This document shows positions 43,848-52,421 of a stretch of DNA of 64,000 bases, in pieces. This DNA comes from Roseovarius sp. ZX-A-9. GTDB lineage: Bacteria > Pseudomonadota > Alphaproteobacteria > Rhodobacterales > Rhodobacteraceae. The stretch covers positions 1 through 64,000 of the forward strand of contig NZ_JAPWHW010000007.1 in the NCBI RefSeq assembly GCF_028369135.1, given 5' to 3'. Position 1 is the first letter of the stretch. Each line of letters starts with the position of its first letter. A program made the position numbers and the translations under genes. The notes beneath the pieces are model-generated. The model was given only the letters and a program-made list of their open reading frames with translations. It was not told the origin of the DNA and did not search any database.

Positions 43848-45632
43848 TTAATTCGATGTCAGCGTTATACCAGTCAGCTGGGCGGGTTCAACGCTCGGTC
43901 TGAGCCCCAGAAGCGGTGCCACGCGGGTGATGATTTCGGCCGCTACCGGCACGGCTGTCCAGCCTGCGGTGCGGCGCGGTTTGTCGCCCGAAGTCTCGGT
44001 CGGCTCGTCCAGTGTGACGACCAGAACATAGCGCGGATCATGGGCCGGAAAGACTGCCGCGAATGTGGCGATCACCTTGTCATCGTAATAGCCGCCCTGC
44101 GGTTTTGGCTTGTCAGCCGTGCCGGTCTTGCCGCCGACGGCATAGCCGGGAACTTCGCCAAAGCTGGCAGTGCCCGAGGACACGACGCGGCGCAGCATCC
44201 GGCGCGCAGCGGCGGCGGTGGATTCGGACATGACCCGCGTGCCTTCCTGCGGCGCGTCGCGGCGCAGCAATGTCGGCGCGATCATGCGGCCGCCATTGGC
44301 GATGGCCGCGTAGCCTGCCGCCAGATGCAGCGGGCTGGACGACAACCCGTGCCCGTAGGAGATGGTGACTGCCGAAAGATCGGTCCAACGCTTGGGCAGC
44401 AGTGGCTTGCCACCACTGGCCTCGATGATCTCAAGCGGGGTTGGCTCGAACAACCCCAATGATTTCAGGAAGGTCTGCTGCCGTTCCGGCCCGATCTGAA
44501 GCGCGATGCGCCCGGTGCCGCGGTTCGAGCTTTTGACGATGATATCCGAGGTGCTCAGCTTACCATAGTTCTTGTTGTGAAACTCGCCGATGGGAAAGCC
44601 GCCGACGCGCATCGGGCCGGATGTGTCGATGATGGTATTCTCGTCGACCAGCCCGAGCTCGATCGCTTGGGCGATTGCGAAAATCTTGAAGGTCGAGCCC
44701 AGTTCATACACGCCCTGAACCGCCCGGTTGAAAAGCGGGCTGTCCGCGGCATCGCCCGAGGTCAGGGGGCGCGGCCGGTCGTTCGGGTCAAAATCAGGCA
44801 GCGAGGCGATGGCGATGATTTCGCCGGTATGCACATCCATGAGGACGGCTGCCGCCCCCTTGGCGTTCATGATGCTCATGCCACCGGCCAGCACATGTTC
44901 GGTCGCCGCCTGCACCGTGAGGTCCAGTGACAGCTCCAACGGGCGGGCCCCGTAGGCCGGATCGCGCAGGCGCTCGTCAAAGTACTTTTCGATGCCCGCA
45001 ACGCCGATCACCTCGGCGGCGTGAACACCCTCGCGGCCAAAGCCCGCGCCACCCAGAACATGCGCGGCCAGGTTGCCGTTGGGATAGAGCCGCATTTCGC
45101 GCGGGCCAAACAGCAGACCCGGTTCGCCGATGTCATGCACCTGCTGTTGCTGTTCGGGGCTGATGACTTTCTTGATCCACAGGAATTTGCGCTTGCCGGT
45201 GAAATCCCGAACGAGGCGCGCCTCGTCGAGATCGGGGAAGATCTCGGCCAGTGCGCGCGCGGCGCGCTCGGGTTCGATCATCTGTTGTGGCTGGGCGTAG
45301 AGGCTGTGGGTATCGAAATTGGTCGCAAGGATGCGCCCGTGCCGGTCCACGATATCGGCGCGCTGTGCCAGAATCTCGGCCCCCGCCGCGCTGGCGCGTG
45401 GCTCTGACGGCTCGGACTGGGCCAGAACGCCCATGCGGCCGCCGATCAGGGCGAAGCCGCAGAAGAACATGACGCCCAGCACCAGAAGCCGCCCTTCGGC
45501 CCGGCGGCGCGCGCGGTCGCGCATCTGCTCGTGGCGCAGGCGAATATTCTCGCGCTCGATGGCATCAGGGTTTTCCCCCTTGTCACGGGCCAGCAGGATA
45601 CGGGCGAGCGGGCGGAGAGGCGTGCGGATCAT
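43848..45632 (-). CDS. ftsI: Septal peptidoglycan transpeptidase FtsI (PBP3)
   Basis: A 594-residue class B penicillin-binding protein. A charged cytoplasmic N-terminus is followed by one span (about residues 48-68), the pedestal domain with RADIVDRHGRILATNF, and the transpeptidase domain: GSTFK has the active serine (SxxK), SSN is the second motif and KTGTA the third. It crosslinks peptidoglycan at the division site with FtsW. ftsW itself is not in this cluster. Its start overlaps the ftsL stop. Confidence 0.95.
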   Translation of the reverse strand: MIRTPLRPLARILLARDKGENPDAIERENIRLRHEQMRDRARRRAEGRLLVLGVMFFCGFALIGGRMGVLAQSEPSEPRASAAGAEILAQRADIVDRHGRILATNFDTHSLYAQPQQMIEPERAARALAEIFPDLDEARLVRDFTGKRKFLWIKKVISPEQQQQVHDIGEPGLLFGPREMRLYPNGNLAAHVLGGAGFGREGVHAAEVIGVAGIEKYFDERLRDPAYGARPLELSLDLTVQAATEHVLAGGMSIMNAKGAAAVLMDVHTGEIIAIASLPDFDPNDRPRPLTSGDAADSPLFNRAVQGVYELGSTFKIFAIAQAIELGLVDENTIIDTSGPMRVGGFPIGEFHNKNYGKLSTSDIIVKSSNRGTGRIALQIGPERQQTFLKSLGLFEPTPLEIIEASGGKPLLPKRWTDLSAVTISYGHGLSSSPLHLAAGYAAIANGGRMIAPTLLRRDAPQEGTRVMSESTAAAARRMLRRVVSSGTASFGEVPGYAVGGKTGTADKPKPQGGYYDDKVIATFAAVFPAHDPRYVLVVTLDEPTETSGDKPRRTAGWTAVPVAAEIITRVAPLLGLRPSVEPAQLTGITLTSN

Positions 45633-45976
45633 GGGTCCTGTTCCTGGTCGGAAACGTCGATGGGATTGTCAAAGATCAGCGGCTGATCGGCAGGCGGGAA
45701 GGCGACCTGGTCGATCCGGCCAAACTGGTAGGGTTGCAGCGGCATCAGGCCCAGACGTTCGAAATTGATCTCGGCCAGTTCGCGCAGGCGGCTGGGCCGG
45801 TTGAGATAGGCCCATTCGGCATTGAGCACGCGCAGCCGCTGACGCGCCAGCGCGATCTGTTCTTCCAGCCTGTCGGCCTGGGACTGGACGTGCTGGGTGC
45901 GGTAATTTTCGTGGTAGGCCCAGTAAGCCAGGGCAATCACCGCCAACGCGCTGAGAACATAAAACAGGCTGCGCAT
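45629..45976 (-). CDS. ftsL: Cell division protein FtsL
   Basis: A 115-residue single-span bitopic protein: span at about residues 4-22, then a coiled coil QADRLEEQIALARQRLRVLNAEWAYL (leucine-rich heptads, in parts) ending with RPSRLRELAEINFERLGLMPL, the usual FtsL end. It forms the FtsQLB complex that triggers FtsWI. It overlaps rsmH by one base and ftsI by four. Confidence 0.9.
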   Translation of the reverse strand: MRSLFYVLSALAVIALAYWAYHENYRTQHVQSQADRLEEQIALARQRLRVLNAEWAYLNRPSRLRELAEINFERLGLMPLQPYQFGRIDQVAFPPADQPLIFDNPIDVSDQEQDP

Positions 45977-46953
45977 CAGCGGTCTCCCTTCAGGAGCGGC
46001 ATGCCCAGCGCCGCGCGGTCGGTGACACCCGGAGGTGCATCGGTGCGCGTGCCCACCCGCAGCCGTGCCGAACGCGAACGCGGATTGCTCGCCAGTTCGG
46101 CCTCGTCTGCCGCGATGGCCTTGCGGCTGTCCTGGATGAATTGCGGCGCAAAACTCTCCAACTCGGGCGCGTGACGACTACCGCCGCCGCCACCTGCGCG
46201 GGATTGAAAGAAGCGTTTGACCATGCGGTCCTCGATCGAGTGAAAGGTCACGACTGCCAGCTTTCCGCCGGGACGCAGGGCGCGTTCAGCCGCCTCTAGC
46301 CCGCCGATCAGTTCGGCATATTCGTCGTTCACGGCGATGCGGATCGCCTGAAAGCTGCGCGTCGCCGGATGGGCCTGCCCCGGTTTGGCGCGCGGCAGGC
46401 ATCCTTCGATGATCTCGGCCAGTTGCAGCGTGCTGACGATCGGCACTTCGGCGCGTTTGCGGATGATGGCGCGTGCAATGCGGCGGCTGGCGCGCTCTTC
46501 GCCATAGAGAAACAGGATATCGGCCAGTTCACCCTCGTCCACGGAATTGACCAGATCGGCAGCGGTCATGCCATCCTGGCTCATCCGCATGTCGAGCGGC
46601 CCATCACGCATGAAGGAAAACCCGCGCCGCGCCTGATCAAGCTGCATCGAAGACACGCCGAGATCGAGCACGACGCCGTCGGCGGCATCGGCAAGTTCGT
46701 CCATCTTCGAGAAAACGCCCGGCACCAGCGTCAGCCGGTCACCGAAGGGTGCGGCCCAACTCGCGGCCATCTCGATCGCCAGCGGATCGCGGTCGATACC
46801 GGTCACCCGGTCCGCGCCTGCTTCGAGCAGCGCGCGCGCGTAGCCACCCGCACCGAGCGTGCCGTCGATCCAGTGCCCTTTGATCGGGGCACAGGCGGCA
46901 ATCAGCGGTGCGATGAGTACCGGAACATGGGGGGTATCGGCAGCTTTCCCCAT
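45976..46953 (-). CDS. rsmH: 16S rRNA (cytosine-1402-N4) methyltransferase
   Basis: A 325-residue SAM-dependent enzyme (formerly MraW). [10 protein letters not shown], then [18 protein letters not shown] is the SAM-binding loop; [22 protein letters not shown] is the diagnostic motif; [17 protein letters not shown] lies near the C-terminus. It methylates C1402 in the ribosomal P site. It lies 3 bp after mraZ as in most bacteria. Confidence 0.96.
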   Translation of the reverse strand: MGKAADTPHVPVLIAPLIAACAPIKGHWIDGTLGAGGYARALLEAGADRVTGIDRDPLAIEMAASWAAPFGDRLTLVPGVFSKMDELADAADGVVLDLGVSSMQLDQARRGFSFMRDGPLDMRMSQDGMTAADLVNSVDEGELADILFLYGEERASRRIARAIIRKRAEVPIVSTLQLAEIIEGCLPRAKPGQAHPATRSFQAIRIAVNDEYAELIGGLEAAERALRPGGKLAVVTFHSIEDRMVKRFFQSRAGGGGGSRHAPELESFAPQFIQDSRKAIAADEAELASNPRSRSARLRVGTRTDAPPGVTDRAALGMPLLKGDR

Positions 46954-46956
46954 CGC

Positions 46957-47460
46957 TCAGCCCCCTTCCGGAAGGCTGATAAGCGTGAGGGGATCGAAAT
47001 CGTCTGGTTGCTCAGCCAGCCATTCGGCTGTCTCCGCCGCCTCGACCTCTTCATAGGTCCGGGCGTTCCATATCTCGAAATACTCGCCCATCGCGACCAT
47101 CACCGCCTCGCCGTCAAGTCCGATCTGCTGGCGCAGACGCTGGGGCAGCACGATCCGGCCATCCTTGTCCACCTCGGTGTCCCAGGATTTGCCCAGGATC
47201 ATCCGGCTGGCCTGCTTGCGCTCCACGGAGCCGCGCGGCAGACGGCGAATGCCGGCTTCGATCTCGGCCATGGCGTCAATGGTATAGGCGTGAAGGCAGT
47301 TTTTCAGGTGAGGGCCGTGCAGAACCACCATGCGCGGCAGGGGCTCTTCGGGGCAACGCGGGTCACCATCGGCCAGCACAGCGCGAAAATCGGCAGGGAT
47401 CGACATCCGACCCTTACCGTCAACCTTCTGGTTGAACTCGCCTCTGAAGCTGAGAACCAC
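46957..47460 (-). CDS. mraZ: Transcriptional regulator MraZ
   Basis: A 167-residue protein with two SpoVT-AbrB-like DNA-binding halves: KVDGKGRMSIPADFRA near the N-terminus and EVDKDGRIVLPQRLRQQIGL in the second half. MraZ binds its own promoter and controls the division and cell-wall cluster. It starts with GTG at 47460; AGAGAGG lies about 13 bases upstream. The typical TGGG repeats that MraZ binds in other bacteria were not obvious upstream, but a hairpin or operator lies 54 bp before the start. Confidence 0.93.
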   Translation of the reverse strand: MVLSFRGEFNQKVDGKGRMSIPADFRAVLADGDPRCPEEPLPRMVVLHGPHLKNCLHAYTIDAMAEIEAGIRRLPRGSVERKQASRMILGKSWDTEVDKDGRIVLPQRLRQQIGLDGEAVMVAMGEYFEIWNARTYEEVEAAETAEWLAEQPDDFDPLTLISLPEGG

Positions 47461-47514
47461 TGTCCCGGTCGCCTCTCTATCCCCCGATGAAAATACCCCT
47501 TAAACAGGAAACGA

Positions 47515-47544
47515 CGGGTTGATCTGCTGCCACTGATCAACCCG
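47515..47544 (-). promoter_or_regulatory. Perfect 10-bp inverted repeat upstream of mraZ
   Basis: CGGGTTGATC (47515-47524) and GATCAACCCG (47535-47544) form a perfect inverted repeat with a 10-base spacer, 54 bp upstream of the mraZ start. It could be an attenuator stem-loop in the leader RNA or an operator. Confidence 0.55.
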
Positions 47545-48120
47545 CCGCCCTCGTCCCGCTCTTGCGGGGGTGTCCGACTGCGCGCGCCACCTGGGGGGAT
47601 GTCTGCTCGCCCGCGCGCCGGATCCTTCGTACTTGATGAAGCGGAAGTGCCTGTATGAAACCTGACTTGGGTTGTTTTATTCGGGGTCGTTTGGTGCCCC
47701 TTGTTCCCGTCCTCATCGTGTAAACAGGTTTGCCATGGTACTTCATGGAAATCAACGAAAAAATACCCCATAGGCCACTGCATATTGTTTTTGAAGGGTC
47801 CGGAAAACAAGATGATGTGGCGCAAATTGCCGCACACACCGCATGACCTAGTGAATGCCACCAAAGTCAGCACTACATGTGGTGAACACCGGCCCAGCCA
47901 AATTAGTTCCACATTTTCCCGGAAGATTCACCATTTCAGCAAAAATAATGCGCTGAGATGGCTCAGAATCTGGATTTCGGCCCGGAAAATCCCGGTGGGA
48001 GCAGCGAATCCCGGACTGAATCGCATTGATTCGTCGTGAATCTGGCCAGCACCGCCCAAAGCACCGCCTCTTGGCTTCCGAGAAAACCATGCCGATCCCA
48101 TGAATTCCCAGAAGTTCACG
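47545..48120. other. Gene-free region upstream of the mraZ cluster
   Basis: About 575 bp with no credible protein gene. The part from 47650 to 48060 is clearly richer in A/T than the rest of the window, so it probably contains the promoter and a long leader for the mraZ-nusB cluster. Short symmetries such as CCATG...CATGG at 47734-47749 occur. I see no tRNA, RNase P RNA or riboswitch pattern. Confidence 0.5.
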
Positions 48121-48152
48121 AAAAAGGGCCCCGGCGATACCCGCCGGGGCCC
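48121..48152 (-). terminator. Intrinsic terminator of acuI
   Basis: On the minus strand GGGCCCCGGCG pairs with CGCCGGGGCCC (48126-48136 with 48142-48152), an 11-bp stem with a 5-base loop, followed by TTTTT (48125-48121). It lies 25 bp after the acuI stop. Confidence 0.85.
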
Positions 48153-48176
48153 CTGCCCGCCTTGGTTTGCCCAAAG

Positions 48177-49166
48177 TCAGGCGTTGACGTCGACCACCAC
48201 GCGGCCGCGCACCTGCCCTTTCAGGATGTCGGCCCCAAGCTGCGGAAGATCGGACAGCGTCGCGGGCTGAACCATCGCTTCCAGCTTATCCATCGGCAGG
48301 ACCTCGGCGATACGGCTCCAGGCACGCAGACGGCTCTCGTAGGGCTGCATCACGGAATCGATGCCGAGCAGGTTCACCCCCCGCAGAATGAAGGGGGTGA
48401 TCAGCGCGCCGTCGATCTTGGCTCCGCCGGCCAGCCCGATTGCAGCCACCGAACCGCCATACCTGATCTGCTTGAGCACCCGGCCGAGCATCACGCCCGC
48501 CACGGCGTCCACGCAACCACCCCATTGCTCGCTCTCGAGCGGCTTGCGGGTCTCCTCGCTGAACTCTTCGCGCGCAACGATCTGAGTGGCGCCGAGAGAC
48601 TTGAGATAGTCCGCCTGTTCCGGCCGACCGGTGACGCCGGCCACCTCGTGACCCAGCGCGGCCAAAATCGCCACGGCGACCGAGCCCACGCCGCCGGCGG
48701 CACCAGTGACCAACACCGGACCCTCCTTGATCCCGTGATCCTCCAGCGCCTGCACGGCGAGCATCGCGGTGAAACCCGCCGTGCCCACGGCCATCGCCTG
48801 GCGCGTGGTCAGACCTTCGGGCAGCGGCACCAGCCAGTCGGCCCTGACCCGCGCCTTCTGCGAATAGCCGCCCCAATGCGCCTCGCCCACGCGCCAACCG
48901 GTAAGCACCACCTTGTCGCCGGGCTTGTAGCGGTCATCCTCCGAAGCCTCGACGGTGCCTGCGAAATCGATCCCCGGCACATGGGGGTAGTTCCGTACAA
49001 GCCCACCGCCCGGCCCGATGCAAAGCCCGTCTTTGTAATTCACCGTCGAATACTCGACTGCGACAGTCACTTCGCCGTCGGGCAGTTGATCTTCGGAAAT
49101 CTGCTGTACGGCGGCATGGGTCTTGCCGCTCTCTGCGTCCTTTTCAACAACCAGTGCGTTGAACAT
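48177..49166 (-). CDS. acuI: Acrylyl-CoA reductase AcuI (MDR family)
   Basis: A 329-residue medium-chain dehydrogenase/reductase of the YhdH/AcuI group. EYSTVNYKDGL and NYPHVPGIDFAG at the N-terminus, the NADPH loop VTGAAGGVGSVAVAILAALG, GGCVDAVAG and LGIDSVMQP are family marks; zinc ligands are absent, as expected. AcuI reduces acryloyl-CoA to propionyl-CoA and removes the toxic product of DMSP cleavage or demethylation. ATG 49166 is preferred because AGGAGA lies 8 bases upstream. It follows dmdA on the same strand, the arrangement I recall from Ruegeria pomeroyi. Confidence 0.9.
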   Translation of the reverse strand: MFNALVVEKDAESGKTHAAVQQISEDQLPDGEVTVAVEYSTVNYKDGLCIGPGGGLVRNYPHVPGIDFAGTVEASEDDRYKPGDKVVLTGWRVGEAHWGGYSQKARVRADWLVPLPEGLTTRQAMAVGTAGFTAMLAVQALEDHGIKEGPVLVTGAAGGVGSVAVAILAALGHEVAGVTGRPEQADYLKSLGATQIVAREEFSEETRKPLESEQWGGCVDAVAGVMLGRVLKQIRYGGSVAAIGLAGGAKIDGALITPFILRGVNLLGIDSVMQPYESRLRAWSRIAEVLPMDKLEAMVQPATLSDLPQLGADILKGQVRGRVVVDVNA

Positions 49167-49219
49167 GTCGTTCTCCTTTTCTGAGGCTTTCATCTTTCCA
49201 AAAATACCGCGGGGTGAGC

Positions 49220-49263
49220 GTTGAAACCCGGCAGGGTTTCAACGCGAGGGGCTGGCCCCTCGC
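49220..49263 (-). terminator. Two tandem perfect hairpins between dmdA and acuI
   Basis: GTTGAAACCC/GGGTTTCAAC (49220-49229 and 49234-49243) form a perfect 10-bp stem with a GGCA loop. GCGAGGGGC/GCCCCTCGC (49244-49252 and 49255-49263) form a perfect 9-bp stem immediately beside it. They begin 17 bp after the dmdA stop and probably modulate or process the dmdA-acuI message. Confidence 0.7.
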
Positions 49264-49280
49264 GCCCCTGACGCACGCGC

Positions 49281-50390
49281 TCAGGCCCAGAAACCCGGGC
49301 GTACCGTCACCACGCGCTCTTCGCCCAGCACATCGGCGCGCAGCACGGTGCCGGCATCCCAGTGGGTCATGCGCACCATACCGATGGCGACATTGGTGCC
49401 GAAATCGGGCGACCAGGCCGCCGAAGTGATCTGTCCCACTTGCGCCTCGCCGGCATAGAGCGGCCAGGGCCGGTCGCAGCCGGGCACCGCGTCGCCCGCG
49501 ATATCAAGGGCTCGGATCTGCTGCACCGGGCCTTCCTTGGCGACGCGCAGCAGCGCATCGCGCCCGATACAGCCGATCGCGGTGTTGGTGTTGCAGAACC
49601 GGCCCAGCCCACATTCATGCGGCGTGTTGTCGGCGGTCATGTCGTTGCCATAGCTCAACAGCCCCGACTCGATCCGCTCGATCAGGTTCGGACAGCCCGC
49701 GCGCACCTCCAGATCGCGGCCCGCCTCGAACAGCGCGTTCCACAATGGCATGCCGATATCGCCGCCTTCGACATAGATCTCGAACCCGCCCTGCTTGGAA
49801 TAGCCCGACCGCGCCACGACCATGTCGCGGCCTTCGAAGCTGAAAATTCCGTAGCGAAAGAACCGTATGTTGCGCACTCCATCGCCAAAGACCCGCGCCA
49901 TCAGCTCGTCGGCCTTGGGGCCCTGCACCCCCAGCGGCGACACGTCCGGCTCAACCACCAGCACATCGAGGCGGTAGCCGCTGGCGATCCCCTTGACCCA
50001 AAGCAGCAGATCGCTGTCGGCGATGGAAATCCACCAGCGGTCCTCGGCCAGTTTGACCGCCACTGGGTCGTTCAGCATGCCGCCCGTCTCGTCGACGATC
50101 GGCACGTAACAGCATTGGCCCACGGTCATGCCACGCAGGTCGCGGGGCGTGAGCATCTGCATCAGCCGGGCGGCATCCGGGCCGCGCAGTTCCACCTGCC
50201 GCTCGCAAGAGACATCCCAGACCTGCACGTGCTTTTTCAGATGGTGATAATCGGCCTGCACGCTCTCGAACACGGTCGGCAGCAGCATACGGTTATAGAC
50301 CGTGTAGGCCTTGACCCCCTGGGCCTCGACGCCGGCGGAAAAGGGTGTGCGCCTGACCCGGCGCGAGGGTGACAGAAGTGGTGCGGTCAT
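49281..50390 (-). CDS. dmdA: Dimethylsulfoniopropionate demethylase DmdA
   Basis: A 369-residue tetrahydrofolate-dependent enzyme of the GcvT-like fold that takes a methyl from DMSP, giving methylmercaptopropionate. Segments recalled from the Ruegeria protein are present almost unchanged: GVKAYTVYNRMLLPTVF, HVQVWDVSCERQV, GGMLNDPVAVKLA, EPDVSPLGVQGP, RSGYSKQGGFEIYVEG and ESGLLSYGNDMT. The start of the mature protein SPSRRVRRTPF fits too. This set separates DmdA from the glycine-cleavage T protein. ATG 50390 overlaps the dinB stop (ATGA). acuI follows. Confidence 0.92.
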   Translation of the reverse strand: MTAPLLSPSRRVRRTPFSAGVEAQGVKAYTVYNRMLLPTVFESVQADYHHLKKHVQVWDVSCERQVELRGPDAARLMQMLTPRDLRGMTVGQCCYVPIVDETGGMLNDPVAVKLAEDRWWISIADSDLLLWVKGIASGYRLDVLVVEPDVSPLGVQGPKADELMARVFGDGVRNIRFFRYGIFSFEGRDMVVARSGYSKQGGFEIYVEGGDIGMPLWNALFEAGRDLEVRAGCPNLIERIESGLLSYGNDMTADNTPHECGLGRFCNTNTAIGCIGRDALLRVAKEGPVQQIRALDIAGDAVPGCDRPWPLYAGEAQVGQITSAAWSPDFGTNVAIGMVRMTHWDAGTVLRADVLGEERVVTVRPGFWA

Positions 50391-50902
50391 AGGCCGATAT
50401 CCTCCGGCATCACGAACAGATCGGTGTCGCCCGGGCGCGCGCCCGCGGCGGTCAGCATGGCGTGGATCTGCCCCCGGTGATGGGTCTGGTGGTTGAAGAA
50501 ATGCGCAATGCACAAGGCAAAGGGCCGGGTCACGTTGCGGCCCAACACACCAGAATGCCAGCTCAGGTCGCCCAGCAGGTCATCGGGGTCGAGCCGGTCG
50601 GCCCAGCCGAGGATCTGTCGATCCACCCGCGCACGCTCGGCCTTGAACGCGGCCCAGTCGGTATGCAGCGTGGCACTGCCCGAAAGGCCGCCGCCGGGGG
50701 CGGCCCAGCCGTCAAATCGCGACATCCATATCGTGTCGCCCCACAACAGATGGCTGAAAGTGCCCATGATCGAGCCGAAGAACGCGCCACGATCCGCCAC
50801 GCGCGCGGCGTCATCCAGCGCGTCCGCGGCTTCGACAAGCGAAGCATTCTGCCATTTGTTGTAGCGCGCCATCATCGCGCAGTATGACGGCGAGACGATC
50901 AT
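50387..50902 (-). CDS. DinB-family four-helix protein
   Basis: A 171-residue protein of the DinB/YfiT-like metalloprotein fold. RYNKWQNASLVEAAD is the usual first helix, GTFSHLLWGDTIWM carries the first metal-site histidine, and FFNHQTHHRGQIHAML has the HxxxHRGQ motif with the two further histidines, all three ligands being present. Many members act as thiol-dependent transferases. It is coupled by overlaps to both the DUF1326 gene upstream and dmdA downstream, so it probably belongs to the same transcript. Confidence 0.88.
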   Translation of the reverse strand: MIVSPSYCAMMARYNKWQNASLVEAADALDDAARVADRGAFFGSIMGTFSHLLWGDTIWMSRFDGWAAPGGGLSGSATLHTDWAAFKAERARVDRQILGWADRLDPDDLLGDLSWHSGVLGRNVTRPFALCIAHFFNHQTHHRGQIHAMLTAAGARPGDTDLFVMPEDIGL

Positions 50903-51546
50903 TTGGCGCCACCGCCCCATTCGATCGGGCAAATCTCGGCCGATTTGCCGCCGAAATCCCAGACCCGGCCATGGTCGCGCACCCGGCTCTTGAGCCCCTT
51001 GGCGGCAATGATGTCCGGCCCCATCCAGTATTGCGAGTTGGTGATCGTCACCGGCTGATCGGGGCTGGCGCCGTCGATCATCTCGATCTCGCCCTGGATC
51101 TTGCGCCCGATGCGGATGCTGCGTTTCTTGCCGTCGCGGACGATCTCGACCGGCTCGCGCGCGACGCCGATGATCTCTGACACCAGCATGGTGAAAAGGC
51201 CCGTGGTGCCCCCTGCCGTGCCCGAGAATATCTGGCAGATGCCGTCAAATGCCGCATCGCTTGCACTGTCATCGACATAGAGGGCGACCTTCCAGTTGCC
51301 CTCGCCCATGCGGCCCGGAATATCGGCCAGGATTCCCACGTTCACGCCCGAAATATCCTCGCCCTCGAAATGGCCCTCGTCGATCGCAATGGCCATCCAG
51401 GCGTGGCAGTATCCTTCGGTCGGGCGATAGGCGCCAAGGCTAACGACGCAGGGGCAGAACACGTCGCACGAACAGTTGAGGAACAGCTCGCCCTTGATGG
51501 CCCAGTCCGGCAAACTCGCCCGGTCTTGTTTCGATGTCGCAGCCAT
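50899..51546 (-). CDS. DUF1326-family cysteine-rich protein
   Basis: A 215-residue soluble protein of the DUF1326 family. Near the N-terminus GELFLNCSCDVFCPCVVSLG gives a CxCxxxCxC cluster well suited to binding a metal, and further on GYCHAWMAIAIDEGHFEGEDISG holds another Cys/His. FSGTAGG and the VTITNSQYWMG end are family features. The function is unknown. It is coupled to dinB (ATGA overlap) and lies 3 bp after a DUF2182 membrane protein, a pairing common in bacteria. Confidence 0.85.
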   Translation of the reverse strand: MAATSKQDRASLPDWAIKGELFLNCSCDVFCPCVVSLGAYRPTEGYCHAWMAIAIDEGHFEGEDISGVNVGILADIPGRMGEGNWKVALYVDDSASDAAFDGICQIFSGTAGGTTGLFTMLVSEIIGVAREPVEIVRDGKKRSIRIGRKIQGEIEMIDGASPDQPVTITNSQYWMGPDIIAAKGLKSRVRDHGRVWDFGGKSAEICPIEWGGGAK

Positions 51547-51549
51547 GTC

Positions 51550-52350
51550 TTATCCTCCGGTCAGATGTGGGGCAGCCAGAACGGCCAACCCGCCAAGTAT
51601 CAGCAGAACGCCCATCGGGCGAGTTACGCGGTGCCCGATCTGCGGCAGTTTCTCGATCACCATGAAAAGCGTGGCGAGGCCCATCCAGGCAAGGTTCATC
51701 ACCCCGCCGACGAAGCCCAGTGCCATGAAACCCCAGCAACATCCGACGCAGAACGCCCCGAGGCCAAGCCCCATGCGCAATCCGCCGACCGCGCCGGTGC
51801 GCCAGTGGCCCAGGAAATACACCATCGGGCTGTGACAGACCCCGTGGCAGGTTTCCTTGACGCGGGTGAACTGGAACGCGCCGACCGCGATCAGCAGACC
51901 GCCCGCAAAGAGTGGCGACCTGGCGATGCCCAGCATGTCCACCACCCCGCCATACAGCAGCGCCAGTTGCACACCCGTGATCGCGGCGGCAAAGCCCACC
52001 CAGACAGCGAAATACCCGGCCAGCACGCCCAGGCACCCGGCGCGGCTGCCGTTGGCGGATACGATCAGATCCTCGTAGCTGCGCAGCGTCGGCACCAGCG
52101 TCGGCAGCATCATCGCCGCCATCATGATCGCCCACATCGCAAAGAGCGGCCCGAAACGCGCCATCGGCATGTCCATCGGCATACGCGGGTCCATTGCCGC
52201 CATCGCGGCCCCCTGTGCGCCCGGCCGGCCCAGCAGGTCGAGGTCCATCTGCATCGCCATGGCATACATCAGCCACCACGCAACAAGGATTGCAGCGAAA
52301 AACCCGAGCCACGCGAAGCTGCGCAGAGGCGTTGCAAGAAGGGTGCGCAC
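51550..52350 (-). CDS. DUF2182-family metal-binding-type membrane protein
   Basis: A 266-residue polytopic membrane protein of the DUF2182 family starting with GTG at 52350 after AAGGAAA. About seven spans. A Met-rich loop (AMDPRMPMDMPMARF), MWAIMMAAMMLPTLVP, ETCHGVCHSPM and GCCWGFMALGF give many methionine, cysteine and histidine positions; the family is described as predicted metal-binding. It may work with DUF1326. It diverges from the gntR gene across 71 bp that hold a perfect palindrome. Confidence 0.85.
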   Translation of the reverse strand: MRTLLATPLRSFAWLGFFAAILVAWWLMYAMAMQMDLDLLGRPGAQGAAMAAMDPRMPMDMPMARFGPLFAMWAIMMAAMMLPTLVPTLRSYEDLIVSANGSRAGCLGVLAGYFAVWVGFAAAITGVQLALLYGGVVDMLGIARSPLFAGGLLIAVGAFQFTRVKETCHGVCHSPMVYFLGHWRTGAVGGLRMGLGLGAFCVGCCWGFMALGFVGGVMNLAWMGLATLFMVIEKLPQIGHRVTRPMGVLLILGGLAVLAAPHLTGG

Positions 52351-52396
52351 GGCGGCTTTCCTTTGTTGAGTCGCGATTCAGTTCTTGCCCGGAAAA

Positions 52397-52420
52397 TGTC
52401 AGACCTTTAAACGTCTGACA
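52397..52420. promoter_or_regulatory. Palindromic operator before the GntR gene
   Basis: TGTCAGAC (52397-52404) and GTCTGACA (52413-52420) are perfect 8-bp arms around CTTTAAAC, giving a 24-bp near-palindrome. It ends one base before the start codon of the GntR gene and 47 bp from the divergent DUF2182 start. Symmetry and place fit a GntR/FadR-type operator. Confidence 0.75.
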
Positions 52421-52421
52421 A

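Noticed and set aside
47461-47760. MraZ-binding TGGG repeats or RNase P RNA upstream of mraZ
   Set aside because: No regular TGGG spacing and no GAGGAAAGTCC-type RNase P core were visible; two similar GGGGTATTTT phrases about 275 bp apart are too far apart to count as MraZ boxes.
47304-47912. 202-codon minus-strand frame upstream of and overlapping mraZ
   Set aside because: It overlaps mraZ in another frame, crosses the gene-free leader and has no family character.
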